Source: Lentimicrobium sp.
Lineage (GTDB): Bacteria > Bacteroidota > Bacteroidia > Bacteroidales > Lentimicrobiaceae
Reading direction: 5' to 3'
DNA: 64,000 nucleotides
Assembly: GCA_024709105.1 (NCBI GenBank)
Contig: JANJXJ010000096.1
Coordinates: 18,834-82,833 of the forward strand
The notes under the pieces were generated by a model. It had not been told where the DNA came from. It did not search any database and saw only the letters and a list, made by a program, of their open reading frames with translations. A program made the position numbers and the translations under genes. This document shows positions 45,799 through 53,518 of the stretch, one piece after another (the first letter of the stretch is position 1; each line of letters opens with the position of its first letter).

Positions 45799-46611
45799 CT
45801 ATTTCAGGCGGCTCACAAGTGTAAAGTACTCTTCGTACCTTGCCTGCACATCGGCCCAGTTCAATTTGTTCCAGAAGTTCTGGATATATTCAGGCCTTTT
45901 GTTCTGATACTTCAGATAGTAAGCATGTTCCCATACATCAATTCCCAACAGCGGAAATCCTCTGCGCTCAACTGTATTCATAAGCGGATTATCCTGATTA
46001 GGAGTAGAGGAAATAAACAATTCGTTGGTTGCAAGATCAACTGAAAGCCATGCCCAACCAGAACCGAACCGGGTTTTGGCAGCATCTTCAAATTGCTTTA
46101 CAAACTCTTCGTATGATCCAAATTTGGCAACAATGGCATCCATAAGCCTGCCGGAAGGTTTGCCACCTCCATTGGGTGACATATTTGACCAATACAAAAC
46201 GTGGTTATAAAAACCACCTGCATTATTGCGGAATGTTGCAGGAAACTCGGTGATTGAACCAAACAATTTGTAAAACGACATTTCGCCGGTTTCGGGAGAA
46301 GTTTCAATGGCCTTTTTGTAGTTATTGAAATAAGCTCTGTGGTGACGATCATAATGAATCTCCACAGTGGCTTTATCAATCACAGGCTCAAGTGCTTCAT
46401 ATGTATAGGGTAATCCCGGGAACGGAGCATCTTTGATACTGATGAACCAATCGGTACCCGTTCCGGTAAAGACAGGAGTAGCTGAAACTGCTTCAATTGC
46501 GGGTTTTCCGGCTTGAGGAGCTTTACTTTTTGCTGCCTGCTGAGCTTCTGAGTTGAAAGTAAGCATCAGCATTGCAGAAGCCATAATGAAATTTAAAAAA
46601 AATGTTTTCAT
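45799..46611 (-). CDS. Exported Fe/Mn superoxide dismutase
   Basis: 270 aa. Signal peptide (MKTFFLNFIMASAMLMLTFN…AQQ), a ~40-residue Ala/Lys-rich linker, then a complete Fe/Mn-SOD: first ligand helix ATVEIHYDRHHRAYF, second His in GGFYNHVLYW, and the D…H pair in [15 protein letters not shown]. The outer-sphere Gln comes from TPNQDNPLM, the Mn-type or cambialistic pattern. Converts superoxide to H2O2 and O2 in the periplasm or beyond. Fe/Mn SODs are usually cytosolic, so an exported copy beside a cytosolic one is notable. It has its own terminator and a terminator separates it from the upstream SOD gene. Confidence 0.9.
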   Translation of the reverse strand: MKTFFLNFIMASAMLMLTFNSEAQQAAKSKAPQAGKPAIEAVSATPVFTGTGTDWFISIKDAPFPGLPYTYEALEPVIDKATVEIHYDRHHRAYFNNYKKAIETSPETGEMSFYKLFGSITEFPATFRNNAGGFYNHVLYWSNMSPNGGGKPSGRLMDAIVAKFGSYEEFVKQFEDAAKTRFGSGWAWLSVDLATNELFISSTPNQDNPLMNTVERRGFPLLGIDVWEHAYYLKYQNKRPEYIQNFWNKLNWADVQARYEEYFTLVSRLK

Positions 46612-46635
46612 AGTTTAGTTTAGTTTTGAAAAAAA

Positions 46636-46656
46636 ACCGGACATTTTTTGTCCGGT
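46636..46656 (-). terminator. Terminator of the cytosolic SOD gene
   Basis: ACCGGACA / TGTCCGGT with a T5 loop; on the minus strand a run of eight T follows. It separates the two SOD genes into different transcripts. Confidence 0.85.
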
Positions 46657-46687
46657 CAGTTAAACAATCCTGATTAGAAAAAGTATT

Positions 46688-47299
46688 TTATTTTAACGCT
46701 TTTTCATAATTATCTGATACTTTTTCCCAGTTTACCAGATTCCAGAAAGCATTGATATAGTCGGGGCGACGATTCTGGTATTTGAGGTAATAGGCGTGTT
46801 CCCATACATCAAGGCCCATAATGGGAGTACCCTGACAATCGTGCACATCCATAAGCGGATTGTCCTGATTGGGTGATGAGCAAACACAAAGGCTGTTGTC
46901 GGCCTTTACACTCAACCATGCCCAGCCGCTTCCGAAACGGTTGGCTGCTGCATCGTTAAACTTCGTTTTAAAATCTTCAAATGAACCAAAGGCTTTGCTG
47001 ATTTCTTCAGCCAGTTTGCCAACAGGTGCTCCACCACCATTAGGCCCAAGAATTTCCCAGAAAAGATTATGATTAAAGAAACCCCCGCCATTGTTGCGCA
47101 CAGCTGCAGAAGCTTTACTGATCTGGGCAAATATTTCATTCAGACTCTTGTTTTCAAGCTCTGTTCCCTGGATTGCAGCAACAAATTTGTCGAAATATGC
47201 TCTGTGATGTTTTGTATGATGGATTTCCATCGTCATACGGTCAATGTGTGGCTCAAGAGCATCGTAGGCATAAGGCAATGCCGGAAATTCAAAATTCAT
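46688..47299 (-). CDS. Cytosolic Fe/Mn superoxide dismutase
   Basis: 203 aa, no signal peptide. Alpha-hairpin opening [20 protein letters not shown], metal ligands H27 (EIHHTKHH), the His in [11 protein letters not shown], and Asp/His in [13 protein letters not shown]. The outer-sphere Gln in PNQDNPLM and the GG before the second ligand match Mn-type or cambialistic enzymes. Dismutates superoxide in the cytoplasm. The start is fixed by a perfect Shine-Dalgarno AAGGAGG six bases upstream, unusual for this phylum. The adjacent exported SOD shares most core motifs and probably arose by tandem duplication. Confidence 0.95.
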   Translation of the reverse strand: MNFEFPALPYAYDALEPHIDRMTMEIHHTKHHRAYFDKFVAAIQGTELENKSLNEIFAQISKASAAVRNNGGGFFNHNLFWEILGPNGGGAPVGKLAEEISKAFGSFEDFKTKFNDAAANRFGSGWAWLSVKADNSLCVCSSPNQDNPLMDVHDCQGTPIMGLDVWEHAYYLKYQNRRPDYINAFWNLVNWEKVSDNYEKALK

Positions 47300-47605
47300 T
47301 TTATTCCTCCTTGTTAAAAAGTTATTTTGTGTTATTTAGATTCTGTTTAAATAACAAGCAAATACGGGTTTTGTTTAACGAAGGAAGGATATGCAGAATG
47401 CTTTACTAAAGTTTCTTCACAGTTTTCAAACGAGGTAGACTGACCCCAAAACAGATAATCCGTAATCACATTACGGTCATTTACAGAATCTTAAAAGATC
47501 ACAAAACCGATAGCCCGGACAATATGGGTACTTGCAGAAATACTAAATAACAGATTAGCAATAATTTGTTTATCAATCACTTAACAAATAAATTAAAGCC
47601 AAAGA
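47300..47605. other. Gap between the TonB receptor and SOD genes
   Basis: 306 bp. It holds the SOD ribosome-binding site and a 7-bp inverted repeat CCGTAAT-CAC-ATTACGG (47460-47476) without a T-run, which could be an operator or part of the end of the receptor transcript. No gene seen. Confidence 0.4.
47306..47312 (-). promoter_or_regulatory. Strong Shine-Dalgarno site of the cytosolic SOD gene
   Basis: AAGGAGG on the minus strand, six nt before the ATG at 47299. Bacteroidota ribosomes generally do not use SD pairing and neighbouring genes have none, so this site stands out. Confidence 0.7.
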
Positions 47606-50161
47606 TCAAAACTCAACAGTTATTTTAATGTTGAGTTGCCGCGGTGTAAGGTAATTGGGAACCCCGTAACTGCGATTGTTTACATCCTTAACCCAGGTGT
47701 AGGAGATGGTGTTGTTCACCTGCAATAGGTTTAGCACCTCGGCACTAATCCAGATGTTGTCGATGTATTTTCTCCAGAGCCGGGGATTGGCATCCAGTTC
47801 ATTTGCTTTATTTTTATTACCGGCTATTTGTTTCGAAAAGCCAATATCCACCCTGCGGAAAGAGGGCATACGCTGAGAATTTCTTAAGCGGGGGACTCCG
47901 GGCGGGCTGTAGGGCAGTCCGGTTCCAAATAGCAGGTTGAGGTGCATTTTAAAGGTTGGATTACGCGGCAGGTAATCCTGAAAAAACAAACCGAAGGTAA
48001 GTAACTGATCGGTGGGCCGGGGCATCATTCCTCGTTCGGAAGTGATACTATCACCAATTTCAAGGTTGGTAGTATATCCCGGAATGATGAGTTCGCCGTC
48101 TGTATTATAGTAATCGGTATAAAAATCACCTTCAATATCTTCGCGGGTTTGCATAAACGAAAGGCTTGCCCAGGATTCTATACCATTCACAAACTCACCA
48201 TTTACCTTAAGGTCAATTCCGGTAGCATATCCTTTGGCATTGTTGGTTGCAAAATATCGGATGCGCACATTGTCAACCTCATAGGGAACAAGGTTGGTAA
48301 GGTATTTGTAATACGTCTCCCCTACAAACTTAAATGGCCGCCCCCATGCCTTGAAATTGAGGTCGGTTGCCGCAACAATATGATAGGATGTCTGGGCTTT
48401 TACATCGCGGTTGATGGTTCCGTCTTTGGCCCGGAGTTCCCTGTAAAATGGCGGCTGATGATACACACCGGTGGTAAATCTGAAAAGGATATCGGTTTCC
48501 CAGTGTGGTTTATATGATATTCCTGCCCTGGGGCTGGCAACCAGCTGCGAATTCAAATCCCAGTAATTCATCCTGATTCCGGCATTGTAACCAATAGTTG
48601 CCTTTTCGGTTTCGAATGAGCCGGAATATTGCGCAAAACCTGAAATACGGTTGCTTTGCAGTTCAATGGTTGTTCGTACCACATCCTGAAGGCTGATATC
48701 TGACTGGTTCCCGGCCATCCCCGGTATACCCATTGTATACGGGAGTGTATAACCGGCAGAATCATTCATATTCCATTCATTCAGCTTATCGCTGATGATT
48801 TCATGCTGATATTTTAAACCCCACTGCAATAAGCGGGTACTTTTTTCATAAGTACCCCGGTGTTCAGCATTAATTACAGTAGCATTCAGATAGTTGCGCG
48901 CATGGTTAAGATAAGTGCCTACGCCGCGGGTATCAATAGCCTGTCCGAAAACGCTGCTCTGCGCATCGGTTTCCAGCTCAGAAATCCAGTATTGCCCCAT
49001 GATATCGAAAGTCTCACTTTCAATCGTCTGGAAAGAAGAAGCAATAAACTTCAACGACAACTCCTTACTGGGTTTGTAATGAGTTGTAAATGCACCCATA
49101 TAGTTTGTAAAACGGTCAACTTCTTTACCTTCGAAGTAGACCCTGAGTTGCAATGCTTCATTGATGGTTCCAAAACTGGTGGTCCTGTCTGTAGGTATAA
49201 GAGTATAAGAATTTCTGGCGTAGTTGCCCAGAAATGAAAACTCCAGTTTCGGGTTTAGCTCGTAAAGCAACATTCCCTGAACATCGGTAAACGATGGTTT
49301 ATAATCTCCCTGTGTTTCAAGCCCTTTTAAGATGTATTGATTGGATTTTTGCCGGAAACCAAACAGATACATCAGCCGGCGGTCGGCGGTAGAACCTTCC
49401 AGGTGAACTGAAGCGCCCAAAAGGCTTGCACTCACCGAACCACGGGTTTTGGTAGGTCTTTTGTACCGGATATCGAGAACCGATGATAATTTATCACCAT
49501 ACTTTGCTTCAAATCCGCCTGCTGAGAAAAGGATTGAAGCAACCATATCAGAGTTCAGGAAACTAAGCCCCTCCTGTTGCCCGGAGCGGACCAGAAATGG
49601 CCTGTAAATCTCAATATCATTGACATAAACCAGATTTTCATCATAATTCCCACCCCTTACCGAATACTGCGAACTTAATTCGTTGTTTGATGCCACCCCG
49701 GGCATGGTTTTCAACAATGCTTCTATTCCGCCTGACGCGCTGGGAATGAGTCCGGCAAGCTTGGGATCAATGGGATTGAGGTTGGCGGAGCGGATTTGTC
49801 TGTCTTCAACAACAAAATCGGGCAACTCAGTAACAGACTCTCTAAGTTTTCTCCTGAGCTCATATCGTTCGCCGGGAGCAAGTTTAACCCGTGCTGTTTG
49901 AGGTGAATAGCCCACTGAAGAAATTACCAGCAACAATTCTTTTCCGGCCTGTACTTTAAGGGAAAAAGTGCCATCTTCGCGAGTGGAGGCGCCTCCTGGA
50001 GTTCCCTGAACATATATATTAACCAATGGAAGAGGCCGGTTCTTCTCGTCAGTTATTTTACCAAATACCTCAGCAAGATCCTGAGCTGATAAGCCCAATG
50101 AAGAAAGCAGGATTGCAATCAGCGTCAGAAAGCGTGTGTTTAATTGAAAAAAATGAGGCAT
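47606..50161 (-). CDS. TonB-dependent receptor with carboxypeptidase-like domain
   Basis: 851 aa. Signal peptide, carboxypeptidase-regulatory-like domain (about 28-110: VFGKITDEKNRPLPLVNIYV), TonB plug (about 125-235: GGIEALLKTMPGVASNNELS, NYDENLVYVNDIEIYRPF), then a large barrel ending in RQLNIKITVEF. This subtype, in which the plug carries the 'SSQYSVRGGNYDENLVYVN' pattern, is common in Bacteroidota and not linked to SusD partners; substrate unknown. Preceded by 13 nt by a small exported protein with the same type of N-terminal domain, so the two are probably one transcription unit. Confidence 0.92.
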   Translation of the reverse strand: MPHFFQLNTRFLTLIAILLSSLGLSAQDLAEVFGKITDEKNRPLPLVNIYVQGTPGGASTREDGTFSLKVQAGKELLLVISSVGYSPQTARVKLAPGERYELRRKLRESVTELPDFVVEDRQIRSANLNPIDPKLAGLIPSASGGIEALLKTMPGVASNNELSSQYSVRGGNYDENLVYVNDIEIYRPFLVRSGQQEGLSFLNSDMVASILFSAGGFEAKYGDKLSSVLDIRYKRPTKTRGSVSASLLGASVHLEGSTADRRLMYLFGFRQKSNQYILKGLETQGDYKPSFTDVQGMLLYELNPKLEFSFLGNYARNSYTLIPTDRTTSFGTINEALQLRVYFEGKEVDRFTNYMGAFTTHYKPSKELSLKFIASSFQTIESETFDIMGQYWISELETDAQSSVFGQAIDTRGVGTYLNHARNYLNATVINAEHRGTYEKSTRLLQWGLKYQHEIISDKLNEWNMNDSAGYTLPYTMGIPGMAGNQSDISLQDVVRTTIELQSNRISGFAQYSGSFETEKATIGYNAGIRMNYWDLNSQLVASPRAGISYKPHWETDILFRFTTGVYHQPPFYRELRAKDGTINRDVKAQTSYHIVAATDLNFKAWGRPFKFVGETYYKYLTNLVPYEVDNVRIRYFATNNAKGYATGIDLKVNGEFVNGIESWASLSFMQTREDIEGDFYTDYYNTDGELIIPGYTTNLEIGDSITSERGMMPRPTDQLLTFGLFFQDYLPRNPTFKMHLNLLFGTGLPYSPPGVPRLRNSQRMPSFRRVDIGFSKQIAGNKNKANELDANPRLWRKYIDNIWISAEVLNLLQVNNTISYTWVKDVNNRSYGVPNYLTPRQLNIKITVEF

Positions 50162-50174
50162 ATTTCAGGGGTAT

Positions 50175-50810
50175 TCAGTCTTTGCGTTTAAAATCTCCTC
50201 TTTTCCAGGCCTTGATAAACTCAGCCCAGGCAAAGGGGTTAAATAATGGAATAGGTTGTGCCTGCCCGCGATAATACAACTTGCTCACCTGATTGTCCAT
50301 GTAATTCCGGTAGTTCATGCTTCCATCCATAGGCATGGCTCTGGCGCGTTCGCGCATTTCCATTTTATCAAGATTTCTTTGTGCGATGGTGAGGTCATCG
50401 TCAGGTACTTTATTTTTGACAAAAGCCTGCCTGAACTGCTCTTTGGTCGGCCACGGGTATATAACGGTTTCTTTCAGCAATATTGTATCATTGGTCATAA
50501 TTTGTACCAGGGAATAACGATTGGATCGCAGCGTATCCGGGATTAAATATTTCCCCGGCTTAAAACCAACGGCAGTAAAATGAATTTCATCGCCTTTTCT
50601 TGCTACCAAGGAGAAAAAGCCAAAAGCATCACTGATGGTTCCCCGGTTAACACCTTTGATTTTGATGTTGACATAAGGCACGGGGTCAAGGCTGTCGCCG
50701 GTGACAATCATACCTGAAAACTGTACGAGATCATCATCCGGGCTTTGTGCAACCACCTGCACAACTCCCGAAAACAACAGCAGGAATACAAGTGTCCACA
50801 GTTTTTTCAT
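50175..50810 (-). CDS. Exported carboxypeptidase-like regulatory-domain protein
   Basis: 211 aa from the ATG at 50810 (MKKLWTLVFLLLFSGVVQVV); a -7 box TATATTTG on the minus strand at 50827-50820 excludes the longer frame to 50846. After the signal peptide comes a carboxypeptidase-D-regulatory-like beta-sandwich (FSGMIVTGDSLDPVPYVNIK, then GTISDAFGFFSLVARKGDEI, up to about residue 110), then an alpha-rich, Arg/Met-rich C-terminus. Such short stand-alone proteins often accompany TonB receptors; a role in the periplasm is likely, details unknown. The predicted leader is very short (a few nt). Confidence 0.8.
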   Translation of the reverse strand: MKKLWTLVFLLLFSGVVQVVAQSPDDDLVQFSGMIVTGDSLDPVPYVNIKIKGVNRGTISDAFGFFSLVARKGDEIHFTAVGFKPGKYLIPDTLRSNRYSLVQIMTNDTILLKETVIYPWPTKEQFRQAFVKNKVPDDDLTIAQRNLDKMEMRERARAMPMDGSMNYRNYMDNQVSKLYYRGQAQPIPLFNPFAWAEFIKAWKRGDFKRKD

Positions 50811-50916
50811 GATTGCAGGCAAATATAGCCGTTTTTTTGCCACCAAATTTATGCTTTAGGCTATGATAAATGATTTAACACTTTTTTTGCAAAGGCTGCA
50901 GGCGTAAACGCAAAAA

Positions 50917-50940
50917 AGCTGTTGCAAAAGGCAACAGCTT
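50917..50940 (-). terminator. rpmB terminator
   Basis: AAGCTGTTGC / GCAACAGCTT, 10-bp perfect stem; on the minus strand TTTTTTGCG follows. It lies 29 nt after the rpmB stop. Confidence 0.88.
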
Positions 50941-50968
50941 CAATATTTTACACGAGACTCAGAAAGAC

Positions 50969-51208
50969 TTAGAAAGAGATAAAGCCTTTATCGCGGGCAT
51001 CTTTCAAAGCAGCACTGATTCCTTTTTTGCTGATGGTACGAATACCGGCAGCTGAAACTTTTAAAGTAATCCACGCATCCTCTTCGGGAATGTAGAATTT
51101 CTTAACCTGCAGATTGGGATAAAATCTGCGTTTGGTTTTTATGTTTGAGTGGGAAACTTTGTTTCCAACTATCATTGCTTTGCCGGTAATTTCACAAATT
51201 CTTGACAT
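50969..51208 (-). CDS. rpmB: 50S ribosomal protein L28
   Basis: 79 aa. Standard bL28: [20 protein letters not shown], then [13 protein letters not shown] and a C-terminal [14 protein letters not shown]. No zinc-binding CxxC pair is present (only one Cys), the C-minus form. Component of the large subunit near the exit-tunnel side. It is monocistronic here; rpmG, its frequent partner in Bacteroidota, is not adjacent. Confidence 0.96.
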   Translation of the reverse strand: MSRICEITGKAMIVGNKVSHSNIKTKRRFYPNLQVKKFYIPEEDAWITLKVSAAGIRTISKKGISAALKDARDKGFISF

Positions 51209-51516
51209 GACTATGAATTAACAGAGTTTTTCATTTGGGTTTGCAAAGGACGTAATAATTTTTTGAATACGCAACATTTTTTTGAAAAAATTGACTCCGA
51301 AACTGGGAAAAAATGCACATTGGGAAAAATCATCAGAACACATTACTAATCAAAGAATTGCAAGAAATGATGTGGGCGGATCAGAAAGCGCAAGAAAAAA
51401 TTTATCAAAAAAAAATTGACCTTATCATCCATTTTACCGTCAATTTTTCAATTGGACTTTGGATTCGGATGAAAATTGAAAGGATTACAAAAATTTAAAC
51501 ACAACTAATAATTACT
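51209..51516. other. Gap between purE and rpmB
   Basis: 308 bp, strongly AT-rich. A plus-strand open frame of 61 codons (51313-51498) has no recognisable features, a lysine/isoleucine bias that follows base composition, and lacks a promoter box; I do not call it a gene. Confidence 0.4.
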
Positions 51517-52008
51517 CTATCCTTTCAATTCACTGGCCCTGGCCTTAACCTGCTCATTCATTTCAAGCTTATACTGAATAATTTTGTTTCTGATTGTATT
51601 ATCCTTTGCCGATAGTATCTGGGCTGCAAGAATGCCTGCATTTTTTGCACCATTCAGAGCTACTGTAGCAACCGGAACTCCTCCTGGCATTTGTAAAATG
51701 GACAATACAGAATCCCATCCATCAATCGAATTTGATGACTTGATCGGCACACCGATTACAGGCAATGGGGAAATTGCGGCAACCATTCCCGGGAGGTGTG
51801 CTGCTCCTCCTGCACCTGCAATAATTACATCAATACCCCTGAGATGTGCGTTGGATGCAAATTCAAACAATTTATCGGGAGTTCGGTGGGCCGAAACAAT
51901 ATCAATTTCGCAACCTATGCCAAACTTTTCCAACATCTCTGCTGCCTGCCGCATAACAGGAAGGTCTGAATCAGACCCCATCACAATACTTACTGACTTT
52001 CTTTCCAT
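51517..52008 (-). CDS. purE: N5-carboxyaminoimidazole ribonucleotide mutase (PurE)
   Basis: 163 aa. Class I PurE: MGSDSDLPVMRQAAEMLEKF with the phosphate-binding SDSD loop, VSAHRTPDKLFEFA with the catalytic His, and IIAGAGGAAHLPGMVAA. Converts N5-CAIR to CAIR in purine synthesis, taking the product of PurK. Its start lies 19 nt inside the end of purK, a translationally coupled pair. Confidence 0.96.
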   Translation of the reverse strand: MERKSVSIVMGSDSDLPVMRQAAEMLEKFGIGCEIDIVSAHRTPDKLFEFASNAHLRGIDVIIAGAGGAAHLPGMVAAISPLPVIGVPIKSSNSIDGWDSVLSILQMPGGVPVATVALNGAKNAGILAAQILSAKDNTIRNKIIQYKLEMNEQVKARASELKG

Positions 52009-53159
52009 GATTTTACCTTTATCAGATTTTTAACCTTATCGGCTTTTTGCAATGCACAATCGAGGGTTGATGACATCACAGTAGCGTGCCCCATCTTTCG
52101 GTAAGGTTTGGTTATTTTTTTACCATAAAGATGAATCTTAACTCCTTCAATAGCCATACTTTCGGTGAGTCCTTCATACATCACCGGCCCATCATGTCCT
52201 TCTGCGCCCAGTATGTTTATCATAACTGAAGGCAGTTTTATTTTAGTACTTCCCAGCGGGAGATTCAGTATCGCCCTTAAATGCTGTTCGAACTGAGAAG
52301 TTATAATGCTTTCTATGGTATGATGTCCGCTGTTGTGCGGCCTTGGAGCCATTTCGTTTACAATTACCTCGCCTTTCGAATCAATAAAAAATTCAACAGC
52401 AAGCAGGCCTGTCATATTCAGGAGTTCGATTATTTCTCCCGCAATTCCAATTGCATTTTCTGATTGCTCAACAGTTACAGACGACGGACAGATAAGCTTA
52501 TCCACCAGATTCGCTTTCGGATCGAAAAGCATTTCAACCACAGGATAACACTTAACATTTCCTTTGCTGTTGCGTGCTGTGATTACTGAAATTTCTTTTG
52601 CAATGTCTACCTTTTCTTCAATTACTGATGGTCCGGGAAGTAACCCGGGCAAATCATCTTCGGTATTTATAACAGCCACTCCCCTGCCATCGTAACCACC
52701 TTTCCTCAATTTTTGAACAAACGGAAAACTGATTTGTCCTGAATTTATTCCTGCCAGGATCTCTTCAATACTTTCATAAAGCCGGAACTCCGAAGTTGGT
52801 AAGCCATTCTTTTTGTAAAATGCTTTTTGCAGGCCTTTATCCTGAATCAACTCCAAAATATCAGGGTCGGGATAAATTTTGAACCCCTCTGATTTCAACT
52901 TTTTTAAGGCATCAGTATTAACACTTTCGATCTCGAATGTCAATACATCAACCAGTTTCCCGAAATTATAAACATCATCAAAATTAAGATGGTTGCCTTT
53001 CACATATTTTGATGCAATACTGCGGGCGGGACAATTCTCATCATTATCAAGCACATAAGTAATAATGTCCCACTTACTTGCCTCCTGAATCAGCATTTTT
53101 CCCAGCTGACCACCCGCAATTATGCCCAATTTAAGGCTTGAGGTTACCAATCTTTCCAT
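51990..53159 (-). CDS. purK: 5-(carboxyamino)imidazole ribonucleotide synthase (PurK)
   Basis: 389 aa from the ATG at 53159 (MERLVTSSLKLGIIAGGQLG); another in-frame ATG at 53201 would add 14 residues. ATP-grasp enzyme making N5-CAIR from AIR, ATP and bicarbonate. Visible: the GGQLGKMLIQ opening, ATP-grasp core with KLRKGGYDGRGVAVI, VVEMLFDPKANLVD, and the metal-site EMAPRPHNSGHHTIE. Overlaps purE by 19 nt. A minus-strand TAACTTTG (53271-53264) is a likely -7 box. Confidence 0.95.
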   Translation of the reverse strand: MERLVTSSLKLGIIAGGQLGKMLIQEASKWDIITYVLDNDENCPARSIASKYVKGNHLNFDDVYNFGKLVDVLTFEIESVNTDALKKLKSEGFKIYPDPDILELIQDKGLQKAFYKKNGLPTSEFRLYESIEEILAGINSGQISFPFVQKLRKGGYDGRGVAVINTEDDLPGLLPGPSVIEEKVDIAKEISVITARNSKGNVKCYPVVEMLFDPKANLVDKLICPSSVTVEQSENAIGIAGEIIELLNMTGLLAVEFFIDSKGEVIVNEMAPRPHNSGHHTIESIITSQFEQHLRAILNLPLGSTKIKLPSVMINILGAEGHDGPVMYEGLTESMAIEGVKIHLYGKKITKPYRKMGHATVMSSTLDCALQKADKVKNLIKVKSWKESQ

Positions 53160-53518
53160 AATACCATGATGTTGTTCGTTCAATTGAATATCAGTTAACA
53201 AAAATTCCAGCCATTAGTAGTGCTGAGTTTATATTTCAGGAAACTGAAAAATCCAATTTTGTGCAAAGTTAGGCAAGGATTTACAAAAAACAGGAAAAGT
53301 TATTCTACAGATCCTGAAGTTTATGATTTTTTTGCATGTTGTAATACTGATCCACTTTGAAATTGCATAGAATACTGATACTAATTCCCAAAGATGATGA
53401 AATTTTGAAGAAATACATCGAAAGAATAGAACAGATATTTTTTCCGGATTAAAGAAGAAAAACCTTTGTAGTATTCCAAAAATTCCTGTACGTTTGAGGC
53501 CTTCTAAATGCCTGCCCT
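53160..53518. other. Intergenic region between purK and gatE
   Basis: 359 bp between divergent genes. It holds the purK -7 box (TAACTTTG minus, 53264-53271) and an AACCTTTG near 53461-53468, a plausible gatE -7 box about 50 nt upstream of its start. The rest is AT-rich and empty. Confidence 0.4.

Noticed and set aside
51313..51498. 61-codon plus-strand open frame between rpmB and purE
   Set aside because: AT-driven amino-acid bias, no promoter box, no recognisable motif.
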